Shown one piece after another: positions 11,603-22,395 of a stretch of 64,000 bases of DNA (its first letter is position 1; the number at the start of each line of letters is the position of its first letter). The position numbers and the translations under genes are program-made. Below the pieces are notes generated by a model. The model saw only the letters and a list, made by a program, of their open reading frames with translations, searched no databases and had not been told where the DNA came from. This DNA comes from Podospora comata. Taxonomy: Eukaryota > Ascomycota > Sordariomycetes > Sordariales > Podosporaceae. Location: contig CP071493.1 of NCBI GenBank assembly GCA_017354895.1, forward strand, positions 4,774,001-4,838,000, in the 5' to 3' direction.

Positions 11603-11989
11603 GAGAACTAAAGAAGAGCCAAACACAATGGTGAAATGTCACAGAGAAGGGGCGGGGGGGTGTTGAGTCGCGGGTGGCGCCGTGAAAACGGTGTTGTAGT
11701 ACACTCCAGATGTACGTCGACACCCACATGCCGGTGGAGGAGGCCGTGGTAGAGGAGGCAGACTCAGCCAGTCCGAACACTGTAGTATTGAGCCATATTA
11801 GTGCGATGTCGTAATTCAGATACCTCATTTTCTCACACGTACGACACAAATCACTTTATCTCTGAACGTTCAACCCTCAAGACCACCGCTATATGATCGG
11901 CAATTTATGCAGGTGACAAGCAACTGTAGTGTCAGTTCAACAAGAATAGATCTTCCCCTCCCGTTTGTTCTTGAACGACCATCGACATT

Positions 11990-12645
11990 CGGTACCGAGA
12001 CGGCTGGAAAGTCTACGGGACACCTCTCGATTACCCGAGCCTATAGGAGGTCCAAACAGGCGAGATCTGCAATAAAAGAAGCTGCGGGCACTTTAGTTGC
12101 TTCGAGGAAACTCTTCACACCTTCTATGCCGCGCCTTGGCTCGGTGAAGCTATCTTGTTCACTCTTGGGTTGATCAACCACATTCTGCAACACAACGTCA
12201 GCATACGACATATGAACTGATGCTTGAGATCCCATCTATCAGGTCACGGTCTCGGCCCCACTACCAGTCACATCAACTCTGGGGGAGACACTCTCCCAGA
12301 GACCAGGATAGAGGGGTCACCAAGACTTCCAAGACGAAACGTTGTATATCTTTAAAATACTTGATGTATTCAATCGAAACCAACCGGCGTCTCCGAGAGG
12401 GGTTTGTGCATGCTTGAGCAGATGTCGCGTGACAGCTTTCCAAATGCAGAGTCCCCGGATGATGACCCGGCAGTTGTGGTTGAAGCAATGGGTTATCAAG
12501 ATAGCCAGGCTAGTAAGCAAGCTGTGGATTTCATGGCTGCCTCTAACTTGTGACAGAAGTCTCGAAGAAACTCAAGGATTCAAGGGCCTTTTCCATGTGG
12601 TTGACAGCCCCAACAAATGTAGTTCGACTTTTGTGCCGGTTTGAT
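11990..12645 (+). pseudogene. Coding-like fragments, unrecognised, possibly broken gene
   Basis: Several plus-strand stretches read like protein but lie in different frames. At 11993 the frame gives YRDGWKVYGTPLDYPSL before a stop. From about 12098 it gives CFEETLHTFYAAPWLGEAIL and on through LFTLGLINHILQHN. From about 12410 it gives DSFPNAESPDDDPAVVVEAM and on to FMAASNL then a stop. From about 12556 another frame gives SLEETQGFKGLFHVVDSPNK. One joint (AAC before GTCAGC at 12198 to CATCTATCAG at 12231) has plausible splice signals; others do not. It may be a multi-exon gene I cannot assemble or a decayed one. Family unknown. Confidence 0.3.
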
Positions 12646-12765
12646 CAAAGTGAAATTGAAATGTCAACCTCCTAGATACTTCCATTCGCAGTGTTAGACC
12701 CCGTCATTACAGATAGTCAACTTATCTCAGTGTGAAAGGCATCTAACCCCCCCCCTTCCATTATT

Positions 12766-14685
12766 TTAGTTACCAAGCTTCTCCGATAGCGAGTTGATGT
12801 AGCGGCACCTCTCAAACAGTTTCTCCCTCTTCAGCTGTCTCTTCCTCTCCTTGCAAGACCTGACCTTCATCTCCCCAACCTGAATGTTGCCCCCATCGAT
12901 AGGCATCTGCTTTAGATTTCCATCTCTCTGTTTATTGTGAGCGGTCAGGCGAGTATTTCCTGTTCCCCAAGGCCCACCAATGACCAAAAGGCTCACGCTT
13001 TCAGGTCCATGGACAGGAAATGCCTCTGGCCATCGACCAAGCGTTTCTTCTACCTGCTGCTCGGGCTCGGCCGGTGATGGCTTGCCAGTGTATGCAAAGT
13101 TGATGAAGCTGCCAATAAACGCCCTCGACAACTTTTGGTCCTCATCTGTGATCTTCCCTTCGGGAAAGAGATTGAAGAGATAGTTCAAGTCGCTCCCATG
13201 CGTGGCACCAATGTACGGCATGCCTGCGCCAGCAAACATTGGTGCCAACATGGTCTGGTTGAGTGAGTACAGATGAACCCCAGGGTATTCCGGGTCCAAC
13301 CGCTTGCTTTCCTTGAGCATGTCGCTACCAAAGTCGATGCTGGAACAAGTGAACTGCAGGTCCCTCAGGATCCGGGCGACTCGGAAGTAATGCACTCCAA
13401 CCGTAGGATCAGACTCAGCCTTGCGGGCCTCATAGTCGGAAACCTCCTCCGCAAAGTCAGCTTCTGGGTAGAGTGAGAACAGCTTCTTATAGTCTTCATC
13501 GGTCAAGGCATGCGCCACTCCTTGGATGGTGGCTTTCATGTCATCCTCGGTCTGATAGGTAGGCGCGGGAGCGGTACTCAAGGCGCCGTCATCCTGAGCC
13601 CAACCATACACCAATGGAATTCCTTCAGTTCTTGTTAGCTGGTTTTCTACTCTAAATCAAGTAAAGCACACACCCTTAACAAACTTCCCAGATTTGTATA
13701 ATGTAGTCTGACGATCCGGGATCAAATCATCGTCAACAGAAGGAATGAATGTGAACAGTCCGAGAGGAGGATGATTGGCGGACGCATACTCCGCGGCCTT
13801 CTCCGTCAACTTCTCCAATGGAACTCCTCTCAAACACTGCAGTAACTCCGAATCATCGGTGCTGGCGCACCCCAGAGTCTTTGCCACTTCTCGAGTGTGC
13901 AATTCAGTGACATCACTTGTCATGTTGAGTCCCGTGCCGGGAGGACCAGACATGCACCAAGCTTGGGTGAACGGGACGCCTCTTTCTCCCCCATAGGAAG
14001 TCAGAAGAAGCGAAGTGAATGTGCCTCCAGCGCTGAGTCCAAAAGAGGTAATCTTGTCGGGATCGCCTCCAAATGCTGCAATGTTGTCCTTAACCCATTG
14101 GAAACCAGCCAGCTGATCTCGCATGCCCACGTTCATCGACTTTTGGTCTTTGAGAATGGGCAGACGAGCAAAGCCAAAGATGAGAATGCGGTAGTTGAGA
14201 GCCACATAGATGACGGGCTTCTTGAGAGATGTAGCCAGCGTAAGCAAGTTTTCGGGATTGTAGTGAGGGTCGTATGCAGACCCCTTGACTACGCCGCCGC
14301 CATGAAGATGTACCACGACAGGTAGCTTGTCGTCTGCTGTTGTGCCAGATGGTCTGGAAATGCGAAGGCTGAGGCAGTCCTCACTGATGTCCGGTGTATC
14401 CGCAAAGAAGGGGGGGACACCTGCTCTGTTCTGAGGGCAAGCCGGCCCCGGCGCTGAAGCGTCCATTTCGCTGCCTTCAGGGGGCACGTATGGCTGAGGG
14501 GGTGCAAACCGACGATGACCAGAGGTATCGTGAGCATACTTGATGTTCTGAAAATGCTCGATGGATCCCGATGTGGTGCCTCTGTAGGTGATCTTGTTCT
14601 TGGCAATGGCCACAATAGGCTCAGCAATAGCAGAAGCCGCAGTCAAGGCCAACAAGGCCGTTTGTAATCTGGTTAGTAGAGTCAT
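12766..14685 (-). CDS. Secreted type-B carboxylesterase
   Basis: Alpha/beta-hydrolase of the carboxylesterase type B family, cleaving carboxylic esters outside the cell. Two exons, 14685-13674 and 13622-12766, give 622 residues. The start at 14685 is preferred over an upstream ATG (14763) because it gives a clean signal peptide (MTLLTRLQTALLALTAASAI). The oxyanion loop HGGG is at 128-131. The nucleophile elbow is GLSAGG with Ser218, whereas the family usually has GESAGG. The acid position reads QDDGA (Asp349) where DEG(T/A) with Glu is common. The catalytic His is 479 in THGSDLNYLF. The C-terminal ~40 residues are unusually basic (KERKRQLKREKLFERCR), which is odd for this family and may be an extension. 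The triad is complete, so it is probably active, substrate unknown. The gene faces away from the SAT4-type gene. Confidence 0.9.
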
Positions 14686-15649
14686 GGCGTGAGTGAGAGG
14701 AGCTGAATCGTGTGTGGGAGGGGCCACAATGGTTCCGGCCAAGAGACGGTAAAAAAAGAACACAGACGGCCTCTGTGAAGTAGTTGATTTGGGACTTCAA
14801 AAGAAGGCTGGTGTGTGGGGGGCTGAGATGTTGAGAATATGAGTGTGGTGCTACATAAGATACCTACCAGACATGAAGCAAATGGTTGAGGTGCGCATGA
14901 ATAGGTAGGTAGGCCATCGGCAATCACGGCTTGCAGGAACCCTTCTGGCCCTGATGTGGTGTGATATCGGTACTGGCTCGTGAACGACGATCAAAAAACA
15001 GTGGAAAACATGTTGAGGATGCCGAAAGCTGAAGCTGGGATGGTTGTCCAAAGGCAAGGTACTGTGCAGGAAGCATGCAGGGGAGCGGGGGCGGAGAAGG
15101 ACCAAAGCTTCGAAGAATGTTCGACACGAACTGCTATCACGTCGAGGTAGGGTCGCCTCATGCGCACCTCCCTGATCTGCAGGCTGCATTTTGCCAGCCA
15201 AAGAGGAAGGGACGATGCCGTCTTAATTACCCCAGCCGCCCCATTGCAACCCATTCCCCTCCATGACCCAACACCATCACCATCCTGCCTCACCTGGGTA
15301 GTTCCCCGAATGGAGACGGCTATTGACCGCGGCGACCTCAGATCTTTACTTGAACGACATCTCGAGACCCCCCAAGCCCGAGGCTAGCTATCACTCCCAC
15401 CCTACCGGGGCAATGATACAGACTTGTCTTTCAGCTGGCTCTGTGATGTAGTATCTTGAGTATGCCGGTAGTCATATGAGGGACTCGAGAGCTCTGTTTC
15501 GAGGGGCTGGAATTATCATAGTCGGTGTCGATGATGCATTTATCTATCCGGCCATCTCACCCGTTATTCCCATCTAAATCTACTCAGCATCATCTCTTAC
15601 CACCTTCCTGAACAGCTCGATCATAACAGCCTCAATTTGAGTTTCCGTC
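14686..15649. promoter_or_regulatory. Divergent upstream region, esterase / SAT4-type gene
   Basis: A 964-bp gap between divergent starts, with no supported coding region. Both leaders are C/T rich. Nothing specific recognised. Confidence 0.5.
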
Positions 15650-16947
15650 ATGAGTGAGGCTCAATATGACAACCCTGCAGCCCTTGTGGCCGGCACAGTG
15701 ATCATGCAGCTGGTGACCACCGCCTGCATAGGACTGAGATTCTACTCCAGAAGATGGAAACGTCAAAGAATCATCACCAGCGACTGGCTTGTCCTCGCCG
15801 CTTATGTCTTTGGCACAGGCTTGAGTGTCATGATGCTCTATGGCATCTCCCAAAAAGCCATAGGATATCCCCTCGGTGGAACAATCGAAGACCCGACTGC
15901 GGTCAACAATAGACTCAACAAGGCCAAACATGTAAGTATTTCCTCATCAAGTCCATTTGCGAGCATGAACAACACACCAACACCACACAGATGGAGCTAT
16001 CATGTCTCCTCCTCGGCATCGTCGCCCTCGGCTTGATCAAGCTTTCCATCGCCTTCCTCTACTGGCACCTTTTCGCAAAAGTTATGTTCCGCCGGTTTCT
16101 CATATTCTGGATGGTTATCCTGGTCCTCTGGATCCTCGGCTTCGTACTAGCCGGCCTCCTAGAATGCGGTACACACCTCACTGCCATCTTCGGTACTCCA
16201 CAAGACTATATCGACCACTGCGGCGCTGCTATCCCTGCTGGATATGGCATGATCGGATCAGACATCCTGACTGACGTTATCACCCTGTTGATTCCAATTC
16301 CTGTCATTCTGAAACTGCAGATGAACAAACGGACGAGAATACTCACTCTGCTGGTGTTCTCCATTGGTGTACTGTAAGTTTGGATCTGTTGTACTTGGTC
16401 GAAGAAGGGAACAGCATGCTGACCTAGCCTGACAACCTCCAGATGCGTCGTAGCTTCGGTCCTCAAAGCCTGGATTTACATCACCGGCTCTCTCGGTCGA
16501 TGGTCAATGGATGCCATCTGTAAGCACCGGATTTGTCGAACCTTCCTTCCAAGAACCATTTTTTACTGACACCGCTGTGTTTAAGCCGCCCTCAGTGGTA
16601 TCGCCATCTGGAATCTCGTCGAGGTCCAAGTCGGCATCGTTGCCGCCTGCGGTCCTCCCCTGCGTGCGATCATGTCACGCCTTCTGCCGATTGAAGCAGC
16701 GACTATCTCCCTCCTGTCTCTTCTGGGCGTCTCGAGGCTTTCGTCAAGCAAATCGGATACTCTTCCGAGCTTTGTCAGGAGACCTTCGAAGATTGACCCT
16801 GAGGACAATCAGGGCAGTCCCATCAAGGGAACTTCGACGAGGAGCACAGATACTGCTGTTGACCATGACGAGAACGATTTAGGCCCTTGGGATCAGCCTG
16901 TGCCTGTTGTTCGTGTGGCCTCGGAAGGGAGAGGTGGTGATGTTTGA
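15650..16947 (+). CDS. SAT4/rhodopsin-domain integral membrane protein
   Basis: Fungal seven-helix membrane protein of the 'rhodopsin domain' (SAT4, PTH11-related) family, at the plasma membrane or an endomembrane. The molecular role of the family is largely unsettled. Four exons, 15650-15931, 15991-16373, 16443-16519 and 16586-16947, join to 367 residues. Helices are evident from the N-terminus (AGTVIMQLVTTACIGLRFYS), then WLVLAAYVFGTGLSVMMLY, ELSCLLLGIVALGLIKLSIA, the FLIFWMVILVLWILGFVLAG stretch, and further ones after IPAGYGMIGSDILTDVITLL. The family pattern L.K.SI..LY is seen as LIKLSIAFLYWHLF. The tail after about residue 290 is hydrophilic, Ser/Asp rich and probably cytosolic. There is no CFEM domain at the N-terminus, so it is not a full PTH11. 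All introns are 59-69 bp with ordinary signals. Confidence 0.88.
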
Positions 16948-17146
16948 TAGGTTTCTTGCCAGTGTTGATGATTTATACCCTTGGATATGTTCATTGGATG
17001 AGCTGTTTTTGAAGTAGAATACCCGCGGTTTTCTTGATTTTTTGTACTATGCGAAAAGGGTAAAATGACGCTACTTTTGATAGTACATGTCTCATATCTT
17101 GCGTGATTCCATATATGGCGGTTGATCCTACAAGTATCTTACACAT

Positions 17147-19633
17147 CTACCCCATGATAGCCTGCCTGTCAAACTTCATACACTCACTGATCGCCTCCTG
17201 ATCCCCCTTGACCACAATATCGTACACCCCCATCTCCTTGGACACCTCCCCAACCCACTTGTTCAAATCCTCCGGCACGACCTGCCTCACCTTGGCTTTC
17301 CTATAAACAATCTGCTCAAACACAGCATGATTCTCCTCAACCAGCTCCTCAGGCGTCATCTCCTCTCCCAGATGCCCTTGTTTGATCAGGTCTTTCCGAT
17401 AACCGTGCTTAAAGTTCTCGATAATGCGGGCCCCCTCCGTCAGACGGAGCGTGTTCCTCTTCGTCTTAACCTGCAAGGAGCCAATTCCTGACATCAGCTC
17501 GACAAGAAGAGCGTCTGTAGGATGGAAGCCGAAAATGCGCCTCATTGCCCGACAGGCAACGATGGCGCCAACCCAGTCCTTGGCTTTGAACATGCTGAAC
17601 AGGATCGTCCTAGGCAACTGGCCAAAGAGCTCCGGGGTGTCGAATTCCCACCTGGTCTCCACCATATCCTTGAAAAATTTCCTCGCGCTGGCGACGTCGT
17701 GCTCAGTAAAGGTGGGAATGCGCTTAATAAGCCGGTTGACAGACAACGAGTTGAACATGGTCAGGAACGTGTGCCCATCTGGCTGGACACCAATCTCATC
17801 TGCCAACCTGCTGTACAAGTTCAGCGCCTTTTTGGTTTCATTCGCCTGGGAGTACGAGCGGATGAGCTGGTTCATGAAGAAGGTTGTTGGCATAATCTCT
17901 GCTTGGTCGAGCACCCTGAACAGCTCCTCCAGACGTTCGTGAAGCCTGCGAGAGCAGTAGTTTTCCGCGAGCAGAGAGAAAGTTTCCGCCGTTGCCCTTG
18001 TCAGGCACTTGGGCTCGACTTCGTTTTTTAATTCTTGTTTCTCGTTTATGGCATTAGGTTTGGGATTGTAGAGTGTGATGTTGCCGTTCGCGATAGACTC
18101 TCGCTTTCGCAGCTCGACAAAGTCCAGGCGGGCTTGGATCATCTGCCATGCCACTTTGTCGGCCTTTTCCAGGTTCTCAGCGGCCCCTGACCTCATCCAT
18201 GCGGCGATGAGACCATTGAGTTGGACAGGCGCTGTGATGATGCCCTTTTTCTGCAGGTAGGTTACCACTTTGTAAGCGCCGTCGAGGTCGCCCGCTCCTA
18301 TAAGTCTCTTGAGCCACTTCCCGGTGAAGAAGTGGTTGCCAACCACCATTGGTAAGCGGTCCCTTCCCCGAATATCGATCGCCTCGGAGAACATCATGTC
18401 GACAAAAGCCTGAAGGCCTTGTTCGACCGCGCCGACAGTCAGGAACGAGCCAATGATTTCATCGTAGTCCTCTATCGTCATGCTGCCTCCAAGAAGCGTG
18501 CGCATATCCTGGTAACGTTCCCATGCTTCATCGAGCATTGACTCTTTGGCTGCCAGTGCTCGTACTATGGGGATGATAATTCGAGGACTTGGTGGATGTG
18601 ACGACCGGAGGAGCGTATCTGCTGCCTGCTGCGCTCGTTCAACATCTCCGTGGAGCGCGCACATCCGTACTCCGAGCTCATAGTAAGGCGTGAAAGTCTC
18701 CTTGTTTGACCCAATCGTGATGACAGCCTTTTTCCATGCATTGATAGCCTCGGTTTCCCACCCCTCAATGAACATGGCTTCAATGGCCAAGAGCTGTTGC
18801 GAGTCGCTCAAGGGTACTTTGGCAGCCTGCATATCCTTTGCCAGCACGTAAGTATGTTGCATGCGGTTGGGATTGTCACGGCTGTCAAAGGACAGGACCA
18901 TAAACAGAAAGTCCCAGACCTCCCGCGGAACCTTGGCCCAGTCTAGGGCAAGTGTCTTCCGCGCTGATGAATAGAACTTCCAACACTCGGCAAGGTCCTT
19001 GTGTGAAGGCACGCCCTTTTCCAACACCTTTTCCCGTGCGAGAAAGATGTTGAGGTCTTCCACCACCCTGTATCTTGGACCGGAAAATCCTTTAATACGA
19101 AGCACTCCATATGCCTCACCCTCGGGTCCAACTTTGCCCTTGTACTGTGCTCGAATTGTTGTCTTGAACTGTTTCCTGAGCTGGGCAGCCTTTTCCTTCT
19201 TTCCCTCCTTTTCCATCGTGTTGATTAACTTCAATGTGTCCAGCATTCGCCTTTCAAGATCTTCGATAGAAGTCAGGACTTCATGGTCAAGCCCGGTGCT
19301 GTCCTCACTAAACTCTTCATTGGTCTGTAAAGACTTGCGCTCGCTAGTCTTGATGTTTTCTGAGAAGTACTTGATATCGAGGTTCGACTGTGCTGCGGAC
19401 CCATTGAACAAGTCCTCGGCCAACATTCGCTGGATCTCGGCGGGATCAGGGTCCTTGTCTTTTAGTTCGGTTGCCGATTTTCTCGTTCCGGATCGAAGGC
19501 TTCTGGCCGTTGAGGCCTGTCTTGCTAGCCATTGCGGGGGTTGGTTGGTCACTGGGCGCAAGTGGGCGAGACACGATTTGCAAACATAGTTGCTCGTTCG
19601 ACCAAGATCGAGGGAAAGGGTTCTAGGAGGCAT
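17147..19633 (-). CDS. Pentatricopeptide-repeat-like mitochondrial protein
   Basis: Uninterrupted 828-residue frame. The ATG at 19633 (MPPRTLSLDLGRTSNYVCKS) is preferred because an upstream in-frame ATG at 19723 adds a hydrophobic stretch unlike a mitochondrial presequence. The N-terminus is Arg/Ser rich with CKSC and RQAST, consistent with import into mitochondria. The body is helical with PPR-type pairs, clearest around residues 580-625 (MNQLIRSYSQANETKKALNL, then GVQPDGHTFLTMFNSL), with others near 340-420. PPR proteins bind organellar RNA and control its stability, processing or translation. Which mitochondrial transcript is targeted cannot be told; CYA5/CCM1-like roles are candidates only. 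A long coiled or charged segment lies at about 130-190. It shares a 318-bp divergent promoter with RCL1, so two RNA-biology genes may be co-expressed. Confidence 0.8.
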   Translation of the reverse strand: MPPRTLSLDLGRTSNYVCKSCLAHLRPVTNQPPQWLARQASTARSLRSGTRKSATELKDKDPDPAEIQRMLAEDLFNGSAAQSNLDIKYFSENIKTSERKSLQTNEEFSEDSTGLDHEVLTSIEDLERRMLDTLKLINTMEKEGKKEKAAQLRKQFKTTIRAQYKGKVGPEGEAYGVLRIKGFSGPRYRVVEDLNIFLAREKVLEKGVPSHKDLAECWKFYSSARKTLALDWAKVPREVWDFLFMVLSFDSRDNPNRMQHTYVLAKDMQAAKVPLSDSQQLLAIEAMFIEGWETEAINAWKKAVITIGSNKETFTPYYELGVRMCALHGDVERAQQAADTLLRSSHPPSPRIIIPIVRALAAKESMLDEAWERYQDMRTLLGGSMTIEDYDEIIGSFLTVGAVEQGLQAFVDMMFSEAIDIRGRDRLPMVVGNHFFTGKWLKRLIGAGDLDGAYKVVTYLQKKGIITAPVQLNGLIAAWMRSGAAENLEKADKVAWQMIQARLDFVELRKRESIANGNITLYNPKPNAINEKQELKNEVEPKCLTRATAETFSLLAENYCSRRLHERLEELFRVLDQAEIMPTTFFMNQLIRSYSQANETKKALNLYSRLADEIGVQPDGHTFLTMFNSLSVNRLIKRIPTFTEHDVASARKFFKDMVETRWEFDTPELFGQLPRTILFSMFKAKDWVGAIVACRAMRRIFGFHPTDALLVELMSGIGSLQVKTKRNTLRLTEGARIIENFKHGYRKDLIKQGHLGEEMTPEELVEENHAVFEQIVYRKAKVRQVVPEDLNKWVGEVSKEMGVYDIVVKGDQEAISECMKFDRQAIMG

Positions 19634-19951
19634 CGGGAAGGCGTGGCTACTTGAGAGGAACAAACAAGAAAAAAGTCTGGAAAGAAAAGAATGGATTGCC
19701 TGCTTCATCCCATCAATTCGCACCGGCTCACAGCTCCGTCACTTTTTTGGCCCCACTTTTGATCCCCGGACTGCGCCAAAATCTCTTATCGGCTCTCCAA
19801 TCCCTGTCGATAAGCTCTCGGCACCTCTGACCGCCCAGGAGAAACAACCTGGACCCTCCAAAATTTTGGGAGCTTTGCGACTGGCGCATCCAAACCAATC
19901 CCCCAGGCTTTGGCCAACCGCCAATTCCTCACGCATCACCACCAGCCAAAA
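19634..19951. promoter_or_regulatory. Shared divergent promoter, PPR gene / RCL1
   Basis: Only 318 bp separate the start codons of the two divergent genes, so their promoters must overlap. No specific site was recognised. The half near RCL1 is C/A rich, a usual leader composition here. Confidence 0.55.
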
Positions 19952-21181
19952 ATGGCAGACTCAAAACCTCAATTCGTCCGCCTAACAGGCCACCGCGCCT
20001 TCACCCAGCGCCTCGTCCTCGCCACCCTGTCTGGCAAACCCATCCACATCACCAAAATCCGATCCACCTCCCCAACCAACCCTGGCCTCGCCCCCCACGA
20101 AGTCTCCTTCCTCCGCCTCCTTGAAGCCGTCACCAACGGCTCCGTAATCGATGTCTCCTACAGCGGCACAACCCTCGCCTACCAACCCGGCCTCATCACC
20201 GGTAGCGTTCCCGGCACGGGCACATTCCTCTCAAACGACCTAATAGAACACACCATCCCCGCCAACAACACCCGTGGCATCACTTACTTCCTCCTCCCGC
20301 TCGCCTTACTAGCCCCGTTCTCAAAAGCCCATATGAATGTCCGTTTCTCTGGGCCGGGTGTCATCACTTCGTCTACCAACGCCCCAGGGGATCTCTCAAT
20401 CGATACCTTCCGAACCGCCATCCTGCCATTGTACGGTCTATTCGGCATCCCCCCCGCGCGTATCGAGCTCCGAGTCCTCTCCCGTTCCTGCCCAGGGCCA
20501 GGAGGGAAGGGAGGCGGCGGTGTAGTCGAGCTTCGCTTCGCCAGCCAAGTCCGTCTTCCCAAAACCCTTCACTTGAATCGCAAACCGGGGAGGATCAGGA
20601 GGATCAGAGGAGTGGCGTACTGCACGGGTGTGTCAGCGTCGCACAACAATCGCATGATCACTTCTGCTAGAGGAGTTCTCAACCAGCTGGTGAGCGATGT
20701 TCACGTGGCGGCGCAGTATGATCCTGCGCCGTTGGTGCAGGAGAAGGGGAGCACGTTGAAGAAGAAGATTGGTATTGGTTTTGGCTTGTCCCTCGTGGCG
20801 GAATCGAGCGCGGAGGGGGTTATCTATGCGGCGGACGTGGTTGCCCCTCCGGAGGGTGGTGTTGTACCCGAGGATGTCGGCACGAGATGCGCGTATCAAC
20901 TGCTTGAGGTGATCGCGCAGGGAGGGTGTGTCAGTGCTGCTGCTGTGCCGACGGTATTGACGCTGATGGCTATGGGGTCAGAGGACGTGGGCAGAGTGAG
21001 ATTAGGGAGGGATGTACTTGGAAGGGAAGAGACAATCGGCCTGGCAAGAGATCTGAAAGCGTTTGGCGCGGCCAGCTGGGGCATAAGAGATGCTGATAAA
21101 GACGAAGACGAAGCCACAGGGGAACTGATCGTTTCCGTCAAGGGTACAGGTGTGGGCAATATCGGCAGGAAGGTGGCGTGA
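19952..21181 (+). CDS. RCL1: RNA 3'-terminal phosphate cyclase-like protein RCL1
   Basis: Rcl1 acts in the nucleolar SSU processome with the GTPase Bms1 and is needed for early pre-18S rRNA cleavage (A2 site). It resembles RNA cyclases but is not a cyclase. Intronless frame of 409 residues from the ATG at 19952 (context CCAAAAATGG). An earlier in-frame ATG at 19910 is rejected because MADSKPQFVRLTGHRAFTQR matches the family start. Motifs typical of the family are GSVIDVSYSGTTLAYQPGLI, the RGITYFLLPLALLAPFSK segment, and GLFGIPPARIELRVLSRSCP. The C-terminus contains AYQLLEVIAQGGCVSAAAVP, where true cyclases carry a catalytic His-containing segment. A Gly-rich insertion (GPGGKGGGG) at about 190 is local. 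The first half uses C-ending codons almost exclusively. The gene converges on the DUF1746 gene with 126 bp between stops. Confidence 0.95.
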   Translation: MADSKPQFVRLTGHRAFTQRLVLATLSGKPIHITKIRSTSPTNPGLAPHEVSFLRLLEAVTNGSVIDVSYSGTTLAYQPGLITGSVPGTGTFLSNDLIEHTIPANNTRGITYFLLPLALLAPFSKAHMNVRFSGPGVITSSTNAPGDLSIDTFRTAILPLYGLFGIPPARIELRVLSRSCPGPGGKGGGGVVELRFASQVRLPKTLHLNRKPGRIRRIRGVAYCTGVSASHNNRMITSARGVLNQLVSDVHVAAQYDPAPLVQEKGSTLKKKIGIGFGLSLVAESSAEGVIYAADVVAPPEGGVVPEDVGTRCAYQLLEVIAQGGCVSAAAVPTVLTLMAMGSEDVGRVRLGRDVLGREETIGLARDLKAFGAASWGIRDADKDEDEATGELIVSVKGTGVGNIGRKVA

Positions 21182-21307
21182 TCTAGAGATGCTAATATGA
21201 TACCAAAGTTCAAGTCATTCCAGGGGCGTACAAAAATAGACATGATTCTTTTCGTCAAGATGATTCAAAAATCCGCTCGCTTTTTTATTGTATTAGTTAG
21301 ACATCTA

Positions 21308-22395
21308 TTATGTTGGCAATGTTGTCGCCGTTCCCGGCTGCCGCAACCTAACCAGCCTGCTCCTCCTCTCAGCCGCCAAAGCTGCAAGAGTAGCGTTATA
21401 ACCAAAACTTCGCAACGAGTACGCTGCCGTATTCTGTACCCCGCTTCCCACCGTCCCGACGGCATTCACAACGTGGAAATTCCCCAGCACCGCGTTGCCA
21501 GACCGCATGATATCTATCATGTCCACCGTTGTCGTCACAGAGGCATACGGCCCCGATCCCATCCTTTCTCGTTCGTCATTATCATTGTCATTATCTCCTT
21601 CCCTCCCAGATTGGTTGAGCGGCCGCAGTTCGATCCCTTCGTTATCCACCATAAATGTCTGGTCGCTTAGCACCCCTCTCTCTTCCGCGTCGTGGTCCTG
21701 CGCTATTGCCGGGGGGACGTCTAGTTGCGCCTCGTCGCCGGGAATGATAGTTCTCAGCGAGGGGAAGACTGCCTTTTTGAGGCGCTCGCGGTCTTGGTGG
21801 ACGGCGAGCATGAGGCATTGTATGAGGAATATTGTGATGTCAATGGAGAGGAAGGTCAGTCGGGTTTTGGGCGGCTGCTGGCCGATGAAGTCGATTAGGA
21901 CACCGCCCTGGAGGTATCCTCGCGTTGCTTCGCCTGCGACGGGGAGGGAGAGGACGAGATGGAAGAGTATGCAGAAAAAAGCTGGGAGGAAGATGGCGAA
22001 GAGATGTGGACGCTGAGCAGGCAGGAGGAGGCCTTCTTTTGGGGAGAGGAAGGCGAGGTGGGGAAGGCCGCGGATTATGAGTCGGGAAAGGGAGCATCTA
22101 AAAAGGGTCATATGTCAGTTGGAGCGGGTATGGGAACAGAGGGGATGTATCCGTACTCCATGTAGTATAGTGTGCACATATACGACCAGACCAGCATGTC
22201 GAGACTCCTCTGAAGGTGTGTCACGAACTCGAGCTTCTTGGCCAAGCCCACCCGTTGCTTATTCTTGACCTCAGAGTCGCTGGACTGGCCATCGTTCCTA
22301 CTGCTGGCCTCTGTCGTGGACCCTTCGGAGTGATCTGGGTCTGTGGTGTTGGTGTTGGGGCGGGCCGTGGAGCTCGAGCCCGGATCATCGTTCAT
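21308..22395 (-). CDS. DUF1746 protein, DSC E3 ubiquitin ligase subunit 4
   Basis: DUF1746 proteins correspond to Dsc4 of the Golgi/endosomal DSC (Tul1) E3 ubiquitin ligase, which activates fungal SREBP and degrades membrane proteins. Exons 22395-22157 and 22097-21308 join to 342 residues. The 59-bp intron was placed to give YYMECSLSRLIIRGLPHLAF, which fits the family pattern LYYLDCS..RLLIR. The N-terminal ~50 residues are hydrophilic (Ser/Thr/Asp). The conserved core is KKLEFVTHLQRSLDMLVWSY, then FAIFLPAFFCILFHLVLSLP and GYLQGGVLIDFIGQQPPKTR, with three or four membrane segments between about 60 and 175. The C-terminal third is soluble, acidic (DNDNDNDERER) and poorly conserved. Family call is firm; the Dsc4 assignment rests on remembered family annotation. 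Confidence 0.82.
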
